A DNA stretch of 64,000 nucleotides, from positions 1-64,000 of the forward strand of contig JAURZL010000010.1 of assembly GCA_030653365.1 (NCBI GenBank), given 5' to 3'. The notes below the pieces were generated by a model. That model saw only the letters and a list, made by a program, of their open reading frames with translations. It ran no database searches and was not told where the DNA came from. The DNA comes from Anaerolineaceae bacterium (GTDB lineage Bacteria; Chloroflexota; Anaerolineae; Anaerolineales; Anaerolineaceae). The translations under genes and the position numbers were made by a program. Shown in pieces: positions 27,446-36,631 of the stretch (within the stretch, counting starts at the first letter, position 1; each line of letters begins with the position of its first letter).

Positions 27446-27691
27446 TTAATAACATCCTCCACCGATCGGGGGAAAAATTCCAATCTCATCCCCCTCCTTC
27501 AATATCGTATCCGATTCGCAATAAATACCATTAACGTATGCCAATTTCACTTCTTCTTCGGGAATACCCAGGATCTGATAAAACAATGAAATGGATGTGC
27601 CAGGTTCAATTGGGATTTCACTGGCCTTTCCTAATTCAATATTTGGCATATATTTTCTGAGCGTGGCAAATAATTTTACTTTTACAATCAT
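27446..27691 (-). CDS. MoaD-like sulfur carrier of the AOR operon
   Basis: An 81-residue beta-grasp protein of MoaD/ThiS type (MIVKVKLFATLRKYMPN; AYVNGIYC; LKEGDEIGIFPPIGGGCY). MoaD donates sulfur to the pterin of the molybdenum/tungsten cofactor through a C-terminal Gly-Gly thiocarboxylate. Here the end is GGGCY, so two residues would need removal. The true start is set at 27691, four bases after the radical SAM stop; a longer reading would run into that gene. Context points to tungstopterin or molybdopterin supply for the AOR. Confidence 0.78.
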   Translation of the reverse strand: MIVKVKLFATLRKYMPNIELGKASEIPIEPGTSISLFYQILGIPEEEVKLAYVNGIYCESDTILKEGDEIGIFPPIGGGCY

Positions 27692-27695
27692 GATT

Positions 27696-28883
27696 CTATG
27701 GGCACCGTACAATATCCTGTGCCCAAAGGCAGTCAGCACAGGAAGGGTTGTGTCCCCAACATCCTTCATTATTTTTACGTAAATCACAGGTTTCGCGTAA
27801 ATCACAATCCGGACAGGATGGAAAATGGAATGAGCGGACATTACTGCGAAAGCGTGTGTACTCTTCACTCATCCAGATATCCGCAAGAGATTGTTCATTC
27901 ACATTCCCGAGAATATACCGTTGCACATTCTTTTCAACCCCATCAATCGCAAAATATTGATAACTGTGCGAAAAAGCATAACAGGGCGAGATTCCACCAT
28001 CCCAACCAACGACGATTGCACGATCCTGGACAAAACGACAGCGACGTTCCGCCCCCCAAAACATGCGTGGTAATTCTATCAAACCCCAGCGCACCCAAAC
28101 ATCAGATTTTACCGGCCAGCCACCGGTTTTGAGAGGTTCGCGCGGACCATAACCGTATAATTTTTCTGCTTCCATTTCTTTGGTATATGGCAGAACATGT
28201 GAAACGACCAGCCGGGAAGCATTCAGTTCTGATGCAAGCTCTAATAGATCTTTTAATTCATTCTGGTTGCTTTGCATGGCAACAAACTCTATTGCCAGGG
28301 TAGGTTTGACCAATCCCAATTCATTTTTAATCTGATTAAATCGGTTTACATTCTCTAAAATAATCGAAAGCTGGGTTCCTCTGACCCCTTCATAGGTCTC
28401 TGGTTTGCCACCATCAATAGAAACGACAATCTGGTCAACACCCAATCGGAAAAGCTCTCGAACTACTTTTTCTGTTAACAAAACACCATTGGTTCCGAGG
28501 GTGACCGCTACATCACGTTTTCTAATTTCTGCAATCATTTCCAATACATGACGATTAACCAGGGGTTCTCCAAAACTTGTGAAGATTACCCGCTCTAATA
28601 AAGGTAAACCATCAATGCTCTCAAGAATCTTCTGAAAGGTTGATTGGCTCATATTGGCGTGTGGATCTGTCCAGGAATGGCGTATACAGGTCTGGCAGGA
28701 AAGATTGCATGATGTCGTCACTTCAATATACAATTTTTTCGCATCTGGAAGCCTGGGATATAAAATCAGATCACCTTCACGTTCATCCAGCCAGAATTCC
28801 GTTTGCGGATCTAATCGTCTGCGGTGATAAAAAGCAGGGGGAATTTGAATTAATCCCTGTGTATTTGGCGTTAATTTTGCCAT
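27696..28883 (-). CDS. radical SAM maturase of tungsten/molybdenum AOR
   Basis: A 395-residue radical SAM protein. An N-terminal 45-residue segment (LTPNTQGLIQIPPAFYHRR to LILYPRL) has the look of an AbrB/SpoVT-like swapped hairpin. The radical SAM core follows with CNLSCQTC (near residue 59), the CxxxCxxC cluster motif. A Cys-rich SPASM-like tail carries auxiliary clusters (CRFVQ, SPCYAF, CPDCDLRETC, CADCLW). Proteins of this layout accompany AOR genes and are annotated as tungsten-cofactor oxidoreductase maturases; the exact reaction is not known. The start codon lies in a 10-bp RNA stem. Confidence 0.88.
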   Translation of the reverse strand: MAKLTPNTQGLIQIPPAFYHRRRLDPQTEFWLDEREGDLILYPRLPDAKKLYIEVTTSCNLSCQTCIRHSWTDPHANMSQSTFQKILESIDGLPLLERVIFTSFGEPLVNRHVLEMIAEIRKRDVAVTLGTNGVLLTEKVVRELFRLGVDQIVVSIDGGKPETYEGVRGTQLSIILENVNRFNQIKNELGLVKPTLAIEFVAMQSNQNELKDLLELASELNASRLVVSHVLPYTKEMEAEKLYGYGPREPLKTGGWPVKSDVWVRWGLIELPRMFWGAERRCRFVQDRAIVVGWDGGISPCYAFSHSYQYFAIDGVEKNVQRYILGNVNEQSLADIWMSEEYTRFRSNVRSFHFPSCPDCDLRETCDLRKNNEGCWGHNPSCADCLWAQDIVRCP

Positions 28884-28935
28884 TTAGATTCCTGATCGAT
28901 ATAATCTAAATGGGTGGGCGAACAACCCACCCATT
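28881..28935 (-). promoter_or_regulatory. mutually exclusive hairpins over the radical SAM start
   Basis: On the minus strand AATGGGTGGG/CCCACCCATT (28909-28935) is a perfect 10-bp stem. A second perfect 10-bp stem CATTTAGATT/AATCTAAATG (28881-28912) includes the ATG and puts the AGGA ribosome site in its loop. The two share four bases (28909-28912), so they cannot form at once. This has the layout of a translational switch. Confidence 0.45.
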
Positions 28936-28969
28936 CAATTAAAATTGTAACAGTTTCTTTCCCAAAAGG

Positions 28970-29008
28970 GGATGATTTTTGTCGGGGTTAATCCGACAAA
29001 AATCATCC
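28970..29008 (-). terminator. strong hairpin after the AOR gene
   Basis: A perfect 16-bp stem (28970-28985 with 28993-29008, seven-base loop) lies 30 bp past the AOR stop. Its arms, GGATGATTTTTGTCGG and its complement, share the T5G/CA5 style of the palindromic elements. No T-run follows, so it may stabilise or attenuate rather than fully terminate. Confidence 0.45.
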
Positions 29009-29038
29009 AATCAGTAATATTAGAATTTTTATAGAAAT

Positions 29039-30802
29039 TTAGAGATCCTGATAAACAGAATCCAGGGCAGCATCAGGAATATCAAAGACCTGATTGTGCG
29101 GAGGCAATGGCTCAACCATCATGAATTCTGGAATGCGATCGGCTTCTTTGCCAATTCCAGCTGCTTCGTTGAATTTTCTCTCCACTTTTAACGTGGTGGC
29201 ACCATAAGCAACGATATCATCTGCGTTCCAGTTGGTCCCTAATACACCGTTACATTCCTGGATCATGCCTTCAAATCCACTGGCAATGTCCAGAATGGGG
29301 AAAGCAATGAAGAGACAATGACCGCAGGAATCGATGAAGGCTGTGGTTGCCTGGAAAGCACGGCTCAAAGCTGCTTTTCCTTCCGGGCTTAAGGGATCGA
29401 GTTTTCCGCTGACGCCCAGAATTTCCGGGCAGATTGTGTAACCAGCAGTGTGATCAGCACCCATCGTTGTGGTTGCGTAAGTAATGCCAATACCCTTGAC
29501 AGCACGTGGTTCATACGCGGGCATACCCTGTCCTTTGACTGCAGGTACCCTTCGGACGCCATAAATCTTACCAGTGACCTCGGTACCGCCACCCAGCGTG
29601 CGGCCTAATGCTGTACCTTGACCCATTTCGTGGATCATTTGAATAGCACCTTTGCTATCACTAAATTCGAGCAAGCCACCTTCCATGGCAACACCGAGAG
29701 TCGCTCCGGTTTCGATGGTATCCAGACCATAAGCATTGCAGAGTTGAACCATCGTGGCAATATCGTCCAGATTGTCAACACCCAGGTTGGCACCAAGAGC
29801 CCAGGTTGATTCATATTCAATACAGGATGTGGCTTCCGTCTGGTCAGGATTGTAATAGGTGTTGGAGCACTGAATGATACATCCTGGTGAGCAGGCATGA
29901 TTGTAGATGTCTTTTCCCATGCGTTCTTTGTTGGTTTCAAAAATCGCTTCCCCGGAGGTTTTAGCTGCACCTTCGAACCGACCAGCTGAGAAGTTTCTGG
30001 TTGGTAAACCACCTGCTTCATTAAGGATATTAACCAGCACAGCAGTTCCATAGCTGTTCAATCCACCTTTGGGTTGAGAAATGGGGTGACTGCGTATGGC
30101 ATCAATCAATTTCTTGCGGCCTTCATCAAACAAGGCTTTGTCAACCATTTCGATACCAGGAGAACCTTTGCTATCCAGAACAAGGAATTTAAGTCTCTTT
30201 GAAGCCATGACTGCACCTAAACCACCTCGGCCTGCATAACGGCTGGGACGGCGTGCCATGTCATTAAAGACGATACCAGAATTGCCATACCCTAATTCGC
30301 CGGCTGTTCCAATGCTGGCAATCGATACTTTCTCTCCAAATTTTTCAAACACTTTGGGATAAACTTCATAGACATCTTTACCAGCATGTTCGGTTGCTTC
30401 AAAGAACTCAACCACTGGCTTTCCAGCTGCATCATCCCACTTGATCAGAGCACCCCAATACTTATCTTTTTTTACTTGTTGACCTTCGACTACCAGGGCA
30501 CGAATTTTCATTTTTGCCAGATCCTGACCCCAGGCAGTACCGGCATTGGCTTCTTTAATACCACCAGTCAATGGTGATTTTCCACCTACAGAAATTCTGG
30601 CGGATGTGGGGGCAGCAGTTCCCGTCACCACCCCTGAAGAAAAGACCAGTTTATTGTTGGTGCCCAAAGCGTGGCACAATGGAGGAACTTCATCGTAAAC
30701 CATCTGCGATGTTAATGCTCTACCATATAACAACTTATATTTTTCCGGCAGATCTTCCAGTTTGTAACTTAGATCAGACATATTAATTCTTAGTATCCAC
30801 AT
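29039..30802 (-). CDS. aor: aldehyde:ferredoxin oxidoreductase (tungsten/molybdenum)
   Basis: A 587-residue AOR-family enzyme that interconverts aldehydes and carboxylic acids using ferredoxin. Cys ligands for the 4Fe-4S cluster are seen in CSPGCIIQC (near residue 310) and SCGHC (near 498). Pterin-binding stretches such as GRGGLGAVMASKRLKFL and TTMGADHTAGY are present. Length is near the usual 600. AAGGAG lies six bases before the ATG. The promoter lies about 300 bp upstream, leaving a long structured leader. With the divergent 2-oxoacid oxidoreductase it could shuttle amino-acid-derived carbon between acyl-CoA, aldehyde and acid (inference). Confidence 0.95.
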   Translation of the reverse strand: MWILRINMSDLSYKLEDLPEKYKLLYGRALTSQMVYDEVPPLCHALGTNNKLVFSSGVVTGTAAPTSARISVGGKSPLTGGIKEANAGTAWGQDLAKMKIRALVVEGQQVKKDKYWGALIKWDDAAGKPVVEFFEATEHAGKDVYEVYPKVFEKFGEKVSIASIGTAGELGYGNSGIVFNDMARRPSRYAGRGGLGAVMASKRLKFLVLDSKGSPGIEMVDKALFDEGRKKLIDAIRSHPISQPKGGLNSYGTAVLVNILNEAGGLPTRNFSAGRFEGAAKTSGEAIFETNKERMGKDIYNHACSPGCIIQCSNTYYNPDQTEATSCIEYESTWALGANLGVDNLDDIATMVQLCNAYGLDTIETGATLGVAMEGGLLEFSDSKGAIQMIHEMGQGTALGRTLGGGTEVTGKIYGVRRVPAVKGQGMPAYEPRAVKGIGITYATTTMGADHTAGYTICPEILGVSGKLDPLSPEGKAALSRAFQATTAFIDSCGHCLFIAFPILDIASGFEGMIQECNGVLGTNWNADDIVAYGATTLKVERKFNEAAGIGKEADRIPEFMMVEPLPPHNQVFDIPDAALDSVYQDL

Positions 30803-31090
30803 AGTACACTCCTTTTAAACTTGTTATTTAAACAAATGTTTCTTAATAGCCCACCAGTATTTTTTTCTTTCACCTCCTTTATTCCAGGAAAAAACAATGC
30901 ACAAAGAATGAATTATCTTAAAACAAGATAATTCTTCCTCCTTTGCGCACTGGCGGGCGAAGAAAATTGCTTCTCTTGCCTTATCGTTCGTTTATCCGGG
31001 ACGGAATCAACGAATCGGAGGAAATAAAATTTTTAATAGTTTGGAGTTTGGTAAAAAAATGAGAATTTATCCGCAATGTAGATTTCTTTA
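30803..31090 (-). promoter_or_regulatory. long structured leader of the AOR operon
   Basis: About 290 nt of transcribed leader. Nested stems are visible on the minus strand. GCCCGCCAGT (30949-30958) pairs with ACTGGTGGGC (30849-30858), with one G-U. Inside it GCGCAAAG pairs with CTTTGTGC (30941-30948, 30899-30906). Innermost is a perfect GAATTATCTT/AAGATAATTC hairpin (30910-30934). Two AAAGGAGG sequences lie in the single-stranded parts. Further 5', TTCGTT/AACGAA and TCCG/CGGA stems lie near 30985-31016. It could be a Moco/Tuco-type or novel riboswitch; I cannot match a consensus. The rest of the 506-bp gap (31127-31308) holds no further gene. Confidence 0.5.
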
Positions 31091-31098
31091 CCATATTA

Positions 31099-31126
31099 AT
31101 TATAGGATAAATGGTCTGCTTGTCAA
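31099..31126 (-). promoter_or_regulatory. promoter of the AOR operon
   Basis: Minus-strand TTGACA (31121-31126) and TATAAT (31099-31104), 16-bp spacer, both consensus. Predicted start is near 31091. Confidence 0.8.
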
Positions 31127-31308
31127 ATCATGAATTGATATAAAAGCAGGTTAGAATTAGTTAAGTTGTATCATTTAAGCAAGGAAAATTGTGGTTAGGC
31201 TGTGTGACAATAGACACTTACCAAAAATTCAGACAAAATTGATAATGAAATAGACTATTGTTTACAGCTTTTATCCGAGATATCGGAAAATTATACTAAG
31301 GAGGACAT

Positions 31309-31542
31309 ATGCCCCCTAAGGGACGTATCGAAGTAAGAGATTTATATTGCAAAGGTTGCGAGATCTGTGTAACAGCTTGCCCACAAGGCGTTCTGGCTCT
31401 TGCTCCCGATCGGATGAATGCCAAAGGCTATCACCCGGTTGAATTAATTGAACAGGGTTGCACCGGTTGTGGAATCTGTGCGATTGTATGTCCGGAAGCT
31501 GCTATTATTGTTTATCGTGAAGTTAAAAGCCGTTCTCAATAG
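31309..31542 (+). CDS. 2-oxoacid:ferredoxin oxidoreductase delta subunit (2[4Fe-4S] ferredoxin)
   Basis: A 77-residue ferredoxin-like subunit with two 4Fe-4S motifs, CKGCEICVTACP (near residue 13) and CTGCGICAIVCP (near 47). It carries electrons from the TPP-bound 2-oxoacid to free ferredoxin. GGAGG precedes the ATG. First gene of a tightly spaced four-gene operon. A TCCGA/TCGGA hairpin lies in its leader (31274-31287). Confidence 0.92.
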   Translation: MPPKGRIEVRDLYCKGCEICVTACPQGVLALAPDRMNAKGYHPVELIEQGCTGCGICAIVCPEAAIIVYREVKSRSQ

Positions 31543-31557
31543 GAAAGAGGAGAAATA

Positions 31558-32670
31558 ATGGCCAAAGAATTAATGAAAGGTAATGTAGCCATTGCAGAAG
31601 CAGCCGTACGTGCGGGATTGAATGCATATTTTGGATATCCCATTACCCCTCAAACAGAATTACTGGAATATTTATCCGCTCGAATGCCTGAATTAGGACG
31701 CACTTTTTTGCAGGCTGAGAGTGAATTGGGGGCTGTCAATATGGTTTATGGTGCCGCCTGTACGGGTGCACGCGTGATGAGTTCCTCCTCCAGCCCGGGA
31801 ACAAGTTTGATGATGGAAGGTATTTCCTATATTGCCGGAACCGAATTACCGGTGGTGATCGTTGATGTCATGCGCGGCGGACCCGGTTTGGGGAATATTG
31901 CCCCGGCACAAGCTGATTACAATCAGATCGTTCATGGTGGCGGTCATGGCGATTATCATCCAATCGTTTTAGCACCAGCTAACATTCAGGAAGCTATCGA
32001 TCTTACATATAGTGCTTTTGATCTGGCAGAGAAATATCGCTCGATTGTTATCATTCTGGCTGATGGTTCGCTTGGACAGATGATGGAACCTGCTGAATTA
32101 CCAGAAATGAAACCTGCAATCATGCGTACACCGGATTGGGCAACCTATGGATCAGAAGGAAGAGATCGACGTTATTTATCCTCCATCTATCTTGATCCAC
32201 CGCAACAGGAAAAAACCAATTTCCGGCTCGAACGCCGCTGGCAGGAGATCAAAGCCAATGAGGTGCAATACAAAGAATATTTTCTGGATGATGCCGAATA
32301 TGCAGTTGTCGGATTTGGTACTTCTGGTCGAATTGCATTATCTGCCGTCCGGTCAGCGCGTGCAAAAGGTATCCCCGTCGGATTATTCCGACCCGTTAGC
32401 CTTGCTCCATATCCTGAAAAAGAACTATTGGAACTCAGTAAACGCTTGAAAGGTTTACTTGTTGTTGAAATGAATGCCGGCCAAATGCTGGAAGATGTTC
32501 TAAAAATTACTCAAAATCGGGTTCCAGTTGAATTTTTTGCTCGCATGGGTGGTATCCTGCCGATGCCAGAGGAAATTGAATCCGAAATTGAAAGAATGGT
32601 CAAAGAACCCATACTTACAGATGGACATCCTCGTGACCGCTGGTTAGCACGATTTGGAAAGATGAACTAG
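31558..32670 (+). CDS. 2-oxoacid:ferredoxin oxidoreductase alpha subunit (VorB-like)
   Basis: A 370-residue subunit with the pyrimidine-binding TPP domain (about 1-190; [55 protein letters not shown]) and the C-terminal transketolase-like domain (about 240-350). The opening and serine-rich loop match the VorB/KorA branch, which oxidises branched-chain 2-oxoacids or 2-oxoglutarate to acyl-CoA. Substrate choice between these cannot be made from sequence alone. GAGGAG precedes the ATG. Confidence 0.92.
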   Translation: MAKELMKGNVAIAEAAVRAGLNAYFGYPITPQTELLEYLSARMPELGRTFLQAESELGAVNMVYGAACTGARVMSSSSSPGTSLMMEGISYIAGTELPVVIVDVMRGGPGLGNIAPAQADYNQIVHGGGHGDYHPIVLAPANIQEAIDLTYSAFDLAEKYRSIVIILADGSLGQMMEPAELPEMKPAIMRTPDWATYGSEGRDRRYLSSIYLDPPQQEKTNFRLERRWQEIKANEVQYKEYFLDDAEYAVVGFGTSGRIALSAVRSARAKGIPVGLFRPVSLAPYPEKELLELSKRLKGLLVVEMNAGQMLEDVLKITQNRVPVEFFARMGGILPMPEEIESEIERMVKEPILTDGHPRDRWLARFGKMN

Positions 32671-32680
32671 GAGATCTCAA

Positions 32681-33460
32681 ATGGATAATATTTCAATGGA
32701 AGAACAATTGGTTTATGATCGTCCCGAATCGATGGCCAACGTCCAGACCCATTACTGTCCGGGTTGTACCCATGGTGTCGCACACCGGCTTGTGGCAGAA
32801 GTAATCGACGAGATGGGGCAAAAGGAAAATACAATTGGTGTTGCTTCAGTTGGCTGCTCCGTTTTTGCATACAATTATTTTGATTTTGATTTTGTCCAGG
32901 CGCCCCATGGCCGCGCTCCGGCGATGGCTACCGGTGTCAAACGCGTTTTGCCGCACCGAATCGTTATGACCTACCAGGGAGATGGCGATCTGGCATCCAT
33001 CGGTATGGGTGAGATTGTGGCAGCAGCAGCGCGTGGTGAAAATATCACGGTCATCTTTTTGAATAATGCGAATTATGGCATGACGGGTGGTCAGATGGCC
33101 CCCACAACCCTGCCCGGTCAAAAGACTTCATCCTCACCGAACGGTCGCGATGTCGAAGTAGCTGGTTTCCCCATCCGAACAGCTGAGATGCTGGCAACAC
33201 TGGATGGCGCCGGTTATGTCGTACGCCGCAGCCTGCACGATCCGAAAAATGTACGAATGGCTAAAAAAGCGATTCGGCTGGCTTTCGAAACACAAAAGAA
33301 TGGTCTTGGATTTTCATTGGTCGAATTACTTTCAACATGCCCAACCAACTGGGGAATGACCCCAATACAGGCACTCCAATGGGTTGAAGATGCTATGATC
33401 CCTTTTTATCCCATCGGCGATTTCAAGGTTAATCCGGCATTAAAAGAGTTGAAAATATAG
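32681..33460 (+). CDS. 2-oxoacid:ferredoxin oxidoreductase beta subunit
   Basis: A 259-residue TPP-binding subunit. [14 protein letters not shown] at the N-terminus gives the conserved Cys-x-x-Cys/His region. The TPP/Mg motif is [32 protein letters not shown] (GDG, about residues 99-101, to NN). [18 protein letters not shown] is also typical. It forms the catalytic core with the alpha subunit. Ten bp separate it from the alpha gene. Confidence 0.93.
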   Translation: MDNISMEEQLVYDRPESMANVQTHYCPGCTHGVAHRLVAEVIDEMGQKENTIGVASVGCSVFAYNYFDFDFVQAPHGRAPAMATGVKRVLPHRIVMTYQGDGDLASIGMGEIVAAAARGENITVIFLNNANYGMTGGQMAPTTLPGQKTSSSPNGRDVEVAGFPIRTAEMLATLDGAGYVVRRSLHDPKNVRMAKKAIRLAFETQKNGLGFSLVELLSTCPTNWGMTPIQALQWVEDAMIPFYPIGDFKVNPALKELKI

Positions 33461-33472
33461 GTGGAGGGATAC

Positions 33473-34024
33473 ATGCAAAAAGAAATTATCGTTGCTGGTT
33501 TTGGTGGTCAGGGCGTATTATTTGCAGGACAACTACTGACTTATGCTGCCATGGATCAAGGTTTACAGGTCACCTGGATTCCTTCTTACGGTCCGGAGAT
33601 GCGCGGAGGAACTGCTAATTGTACGGTGGTGATCAGTGATGAAGAAATCGGTTCTCCCATGGTCAGCCGTCCCAGTGCTGTGATTGCCATGAATCTACCC
33701 TCCCTGGATAAATATGAGCAAAAAGTAAAAGAAGGTGGTTTGCTGGTGGTTAATCAATCGATGGTTGACCGCGAAGTGAAACGCGGCGATATTCGGATAG
33801 TGATGGTTCCGGCTAATTCCATTGCGGAAGAATTGGGTGACAAACGCATGACCAATATGGTTCTATTAGGCGCATTACTGGCCAATCTTGATATTTTACC
33901 GGTTGCATCTGTTGAAAAAGCACTCAAAGAACATTTACCCGAACGACACCATAAATTATTACCCTTGAATAAGGAAGCTATGCAGCGTGGTGGAACATAT
34001 GTAGCTGCAGCTATCTCAGCATAA
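33473..34024 (+). CDS. 2-oxoacid:ferredoxin oxidoreductase gamma subunit
   Basis: A 183-residue subunit of the catalytic gamma domain (POR/KOR gamma family): [33 protein letters not shown] and NMVLLGALL are characteristic. GTG 33461 is also in frame, but ATG 33473 is preferred because GGAGGG sits at the right distance before it. Last gene of the operon, followed by a strong terminator. Confidence 0.92.
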   Translation: MQKEIIVAGFGGQGVLFAGQLLTYAAMDQGLQVTWIPSYGPEMRGGTANCTVVISDEEIGSPMVSRPSAVIAMNLPSLDKYEQKVKEGGLLVVNQSMVDREVKRGDIRIVMVPANSIAEELGDKRMTNMVLLGALLANLDILPVASVEKALKEHLPERHHKLLPLNKEAMQRGGTYVAAAISA

Positions 34025-34038
34025 AATAATTTTATTTT

Positions 34039-34078
34039 GAAAAAACCGGTGCAGGTTATGATCTGCACCGGTTTTTTC
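34039..34078. terminator. bidirectional terminator
   Basis: A perfect 16-bp stem GAAAAAACCGGTGCAG (34039-34054) with its complement (34063-34078). A-runs and T-runs on the two outer arms let it stop transcription from both sides. It even overlaps the stop codon of the converging gene (34077-34079). Confidence 0.92.
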
Positions 34079-34934
34079 AATCAAAGGATTGGGCATCCTT
34101 TGGGAGATTCATCACCTGATACAAATACTTTATTACACGTTCATCTTCCTGATCGTGGTAGGTATATTCCAGGTTTTCAGCCACCGCGACGCCCAACTTG
34201 CGCATGAGATTTCCAGCTCTAAATAATGCCTGCCAGATTGCATCTTCTTCAATTCCAGGATATGTCAAGAGAAGTTCCTGCCAGACTTCTGTTGGTAATA
34301 AGCTTCCGAATTTCTTTCCCATTTTTCCTACATTGATTTGCCAATCATGTTGCATGGCGATATACCAGGCAACCATCCTGTTCAAACAATCCCGCACAAT
34401 CACTTCAAAAAGATATTTCGCTGTTACTGGCTCATTACGCCAGATCGCTTTAGCAACATAGGTGGACACCCACCAGAATTCGTTCACCACCAAATCGTAT
34501 TCAGCCTGGTTTGGCTTTTTGGTTATATAACTCGATTCATTCGGATCGGGGCTAGCAGGAATGCTTTGATCTTTATCCAGTAAAACAACAGTCAGACTAT
34601 CCTCTAATGATGGCTCAATCATATTCATTCTGGCAAATGATAAATCGATCCTTACCCCATCTGCAAATTGCATCAAATACACATATTGGTTTTCTGGTTG
34701 CTCATCATGCCGGTTGAATTGCATAATGACCCATTCACCAAAATATGGGATCCAGCTTTTATCACGGACATACTTCTCAAGATCATGAACAAAACAGATG
34801 ATGTCATAGTCAGAAAAAATATCATGATGGATGTTTGGATTCACCCGTGATCCATTCATGATGACCGCACGGATATTTTCATCGCTTTGTGCAAAATCCA
34901 GAATTTGCTTCAGAACTTGTTCTTCGTTGCGCAT
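34077..34934 (-). CDS. aminoglycoside 6-adenylyltransferase-like nucleotidyltransferase
   Basis: A 285-residue protein of the streptomycin adenylyltransferase (ANT(6)/AadK) family. The nucleotidyltransferase signature is GSRVNPN followed by FSDYDIICFV (Asp-x-Asp, about residues 42-48). A third acidic site, RIDLSFA, is near 96. The C-terminal helical domain (about 150-280) fits the family. Chromosomal members are often housekeeping or cryptic genes, so resistance is not implied without testing. Alone on its strand here. Confidence 0.82.
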   Translation of the reverse strand: MRNEEQVLKQILDFAQSDENIRAVIMNGSRVNPNIHHDIFSDYDIICFVHDLEKYVRDKSWIPYFGEWVIMQFNRHDEQPENQYVYLMQFADGVRIDLSFARMNMIEPSLEDSLTVVLLDKDQSIPASPDPNESSYITKKPNQAEYDLVVNEFWWVSTYVAKAIWRNEPVTAKYLFEVIVRDCLNRMVAWYIAMQHDWQINVGKMGKKFGSLLPTEVWQELLLTYPGIEEDAIWQALFRAGNLMRKLGVAVAENLEYTYHDQEDERVIKYLYQVMNLPKDAQSFD

Positions 34935-34968
34935 ATGTCACCTATTCAATTATTAGGATGGAATTTCA

Positions 34969-35796
34969 CTAATGGCTGATTTTGCTTCGACGGGGAGATA
35001 TACCAAAAGCCAATAAGAAAATAAGGGTGGCTGTCAATACAATTGCTGAACCCGAGGCTATATTGATGTAGTAACTGATATACAGACCGACAACACTGGA
35101 AAATGCACCGATTAAAGCAGATACAACCATCATACTGGGTAAGCGTCTCGTCAGGAGATATGCGGAAGCCGCTGGGGTTACCAACATGGCAGCTGCCAAT
35201 CCCACACCAACCGTCTGAATGGACACCACCACTGTTAGTCCTAACATCACCAACATCAAATAACGCAGGAATTGAACCGGCAGACGCATCATGGTTGCCA
35301 GAATGGGGTCAAACGAAATTACCATGAATTGTTTGTAATTAACCGCAACAATCAGAAGGATAATGATAGTGAGCACTGCTGTGAAAATCAAATCATTTTC
35401 ACTCACCCCCAAAACGTTGCCAAATAAAATATGGCTCAAGTCAACAGCATAAGTCCTGATGCTGCTGATTAAAGCCACACCTAAAGCAAAAGCGGCTGAA
35501 AAAAGAATTCCAATCGCAGTATCCTCTTTGATAGTACCCTCATTCGAAAAGAAACCGATCCCGATGGCAACCACGATAGCTGCCACGAAAGCACCCAGAA
35601 TAAGGTTTCCTCCCAGCAAATAAGCTATTGCAACCCCCGGTAAGATTGCATGTGCCAGCGCATCCCCTAAAAAGGCCATTCCACGCAACACAATATAGGA
35701 GCCGACTACCGAGCACAAGATGCCTACCAGCAAAGCAGCTAAAAAACCACGCTGCATAAAAGAATATGTGAATGGCGAGGTTAAAAATTCGATCAA
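34969..35796 (-). CDS. metal ABC transporter permease (ZnuB/MntB/TroC type)
   Basis: About 275 residues and eight to nine hydrophobic helices, of the ABC-3 permease family that imports Zn2+, Mn2+ or Fe2+. Typical runs are VGSYIVLRGMAFLGDALAHAILPGVA and QTVGVGLAAAMLVTPAASAYLLTRRL. I favour the TTG start at 35796, overlapping the ATPase stop (ATTTGATC) with AGAGGTGAG just upstream. ATG 35829 would extend 11 residues into the ATPase gene. Confidence 0.88.
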   Translation of the reverse strand: MIEFLTSPFTYSFMQRGFLAALLVGILCSVVGSYIVLRGMAFLGDALAHAILPGVAIAYLLGGNLILGAFVAAIVVAIGIGFFSNEGTIKEDTAIGILFSAAFALGVALISSIRTYAVDLSHILFGNVLGVSENDLIFTAVLTIIILLIVAVNYKQFMVISFDPILATMMRLPVQFLRYLMLVMLGLTVVVSIQTVGVGLAAAMLVTPAASAYLLTRRLPSMMVVSALIGAFSSVVGLYISYYINIASGSAIVLTATLIFLLAFGISPRRSKISH

Positions 35797-36590
35797 ATTC
35801 TCACCTCTGGCGTTTCCGGTGGACAACATTCATCCACCACCATGACTCCATGCATGGAAAGCACCTGTCCTCCAAAAGCGATATGGAGATTTTCAGGGGT
35901 GAAGACTTCTTCAGGTGTGCCATAGGCAATAATTTTCCGATTGATCAAAAGGACCTGGGAAAAACGGGTAGCAGCCATATTAAGATCATGGGTCGAAACC
36001 ATCGAAGTAACACCCTGATCATGTAATTCATCCAGCAGGTTCATCGTCGTTTCCTGCGTGCTGGCATCTACCCCTGTGAAAGGTTCATCTAATAAGAGGA
36101 TATGCGGGTTTTGTGCAAGTGCGCGTGCTAGGAAAACACGTTGTTGTTGACCCCCGGAAAGATCAGCAATGGAATGATTGGCTAAATTTTTGATCCCCAT
36201 CTGATCAAGGCTATGAAGAGCAATCGCATAATCTTCTTTGCCTGGTTTTTGCAACCATTTTAACTTACCAAAACGTCCCATCACAACCACATCCAATACA
36301 GTAACAGGAAATTTCCAATCAATAGCATCTCTTTGTGGTACATAGGCAATGCAATCAATGTGGAATCCAAGTGGTTTGCCATGCACAAGAACGCTTCCAG
36401 CCCGAACTGGTAATAAACCGACCAACACTTTAAATAAAGTTGACTTACCTGCCCCATTGGGACCTACCACCGCCAGGGATTCACCTGCCGGGACAGAGAA
36501 ACTGATCTTATTCAAGACTGATTCTCCGTTATAGCCGGCTTCAATATTTTCTACGACAAGATGGGCAGAGTCCATTTTCTTCTTTCCCAA
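35793..36590 (-). CDS. metal ABC transporter ATP-binding protein
   Basis: A 265-residue ABC ATPase. Walker A GPNGAGKST (about 41-49), signature LSGGQQQR (about 148), Walker B ILLLDEPFTG (about 168), and switch His in STHD (near 203). IDWKFPVTVLDVVVMGR is typical of Zn/Mn importer ATPases. It energises the adjacent permease. The gap to the upstream binding-protein gene is 41 bp. Confidence 0.92.
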   Translation of the reverse strand: MGKKKMDSAHLVVENIEAGYNGESVLNKISFSVPAGESLAVVGPNGAGKSTLFKVLVGLLPVRAGSVLVHGKPLGFHIDCIAYVPQRDAIDWKFPVTVLDVVVMGRFGKLKWLQKPGKEDYAIALHSLDQMGIKNLANHSIADLSGGQQQRVFLARALAQNPHILLLDEPFTGVDASTQETTMNLLDELHDQGVTSMVSTHDLNMAATRFSQVLLINRKIIAYGTPEEVFTPENLHIAFGGQVLSMHGVMVVDECCPPETPEVRI

Positions 36591-36631
36591 TCATTACTTC
36601 TTCGATCAGAGGTTTTTCCTGACGAAGAAAG

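Noticed and set aside
34077-34934. Acquired antibiotic-resistance gene
   Set aside because: Composition matches the neighbours, no mobile element is adjacent, and chromosomal AadK-like proteins are common; function as resistance is unproven.
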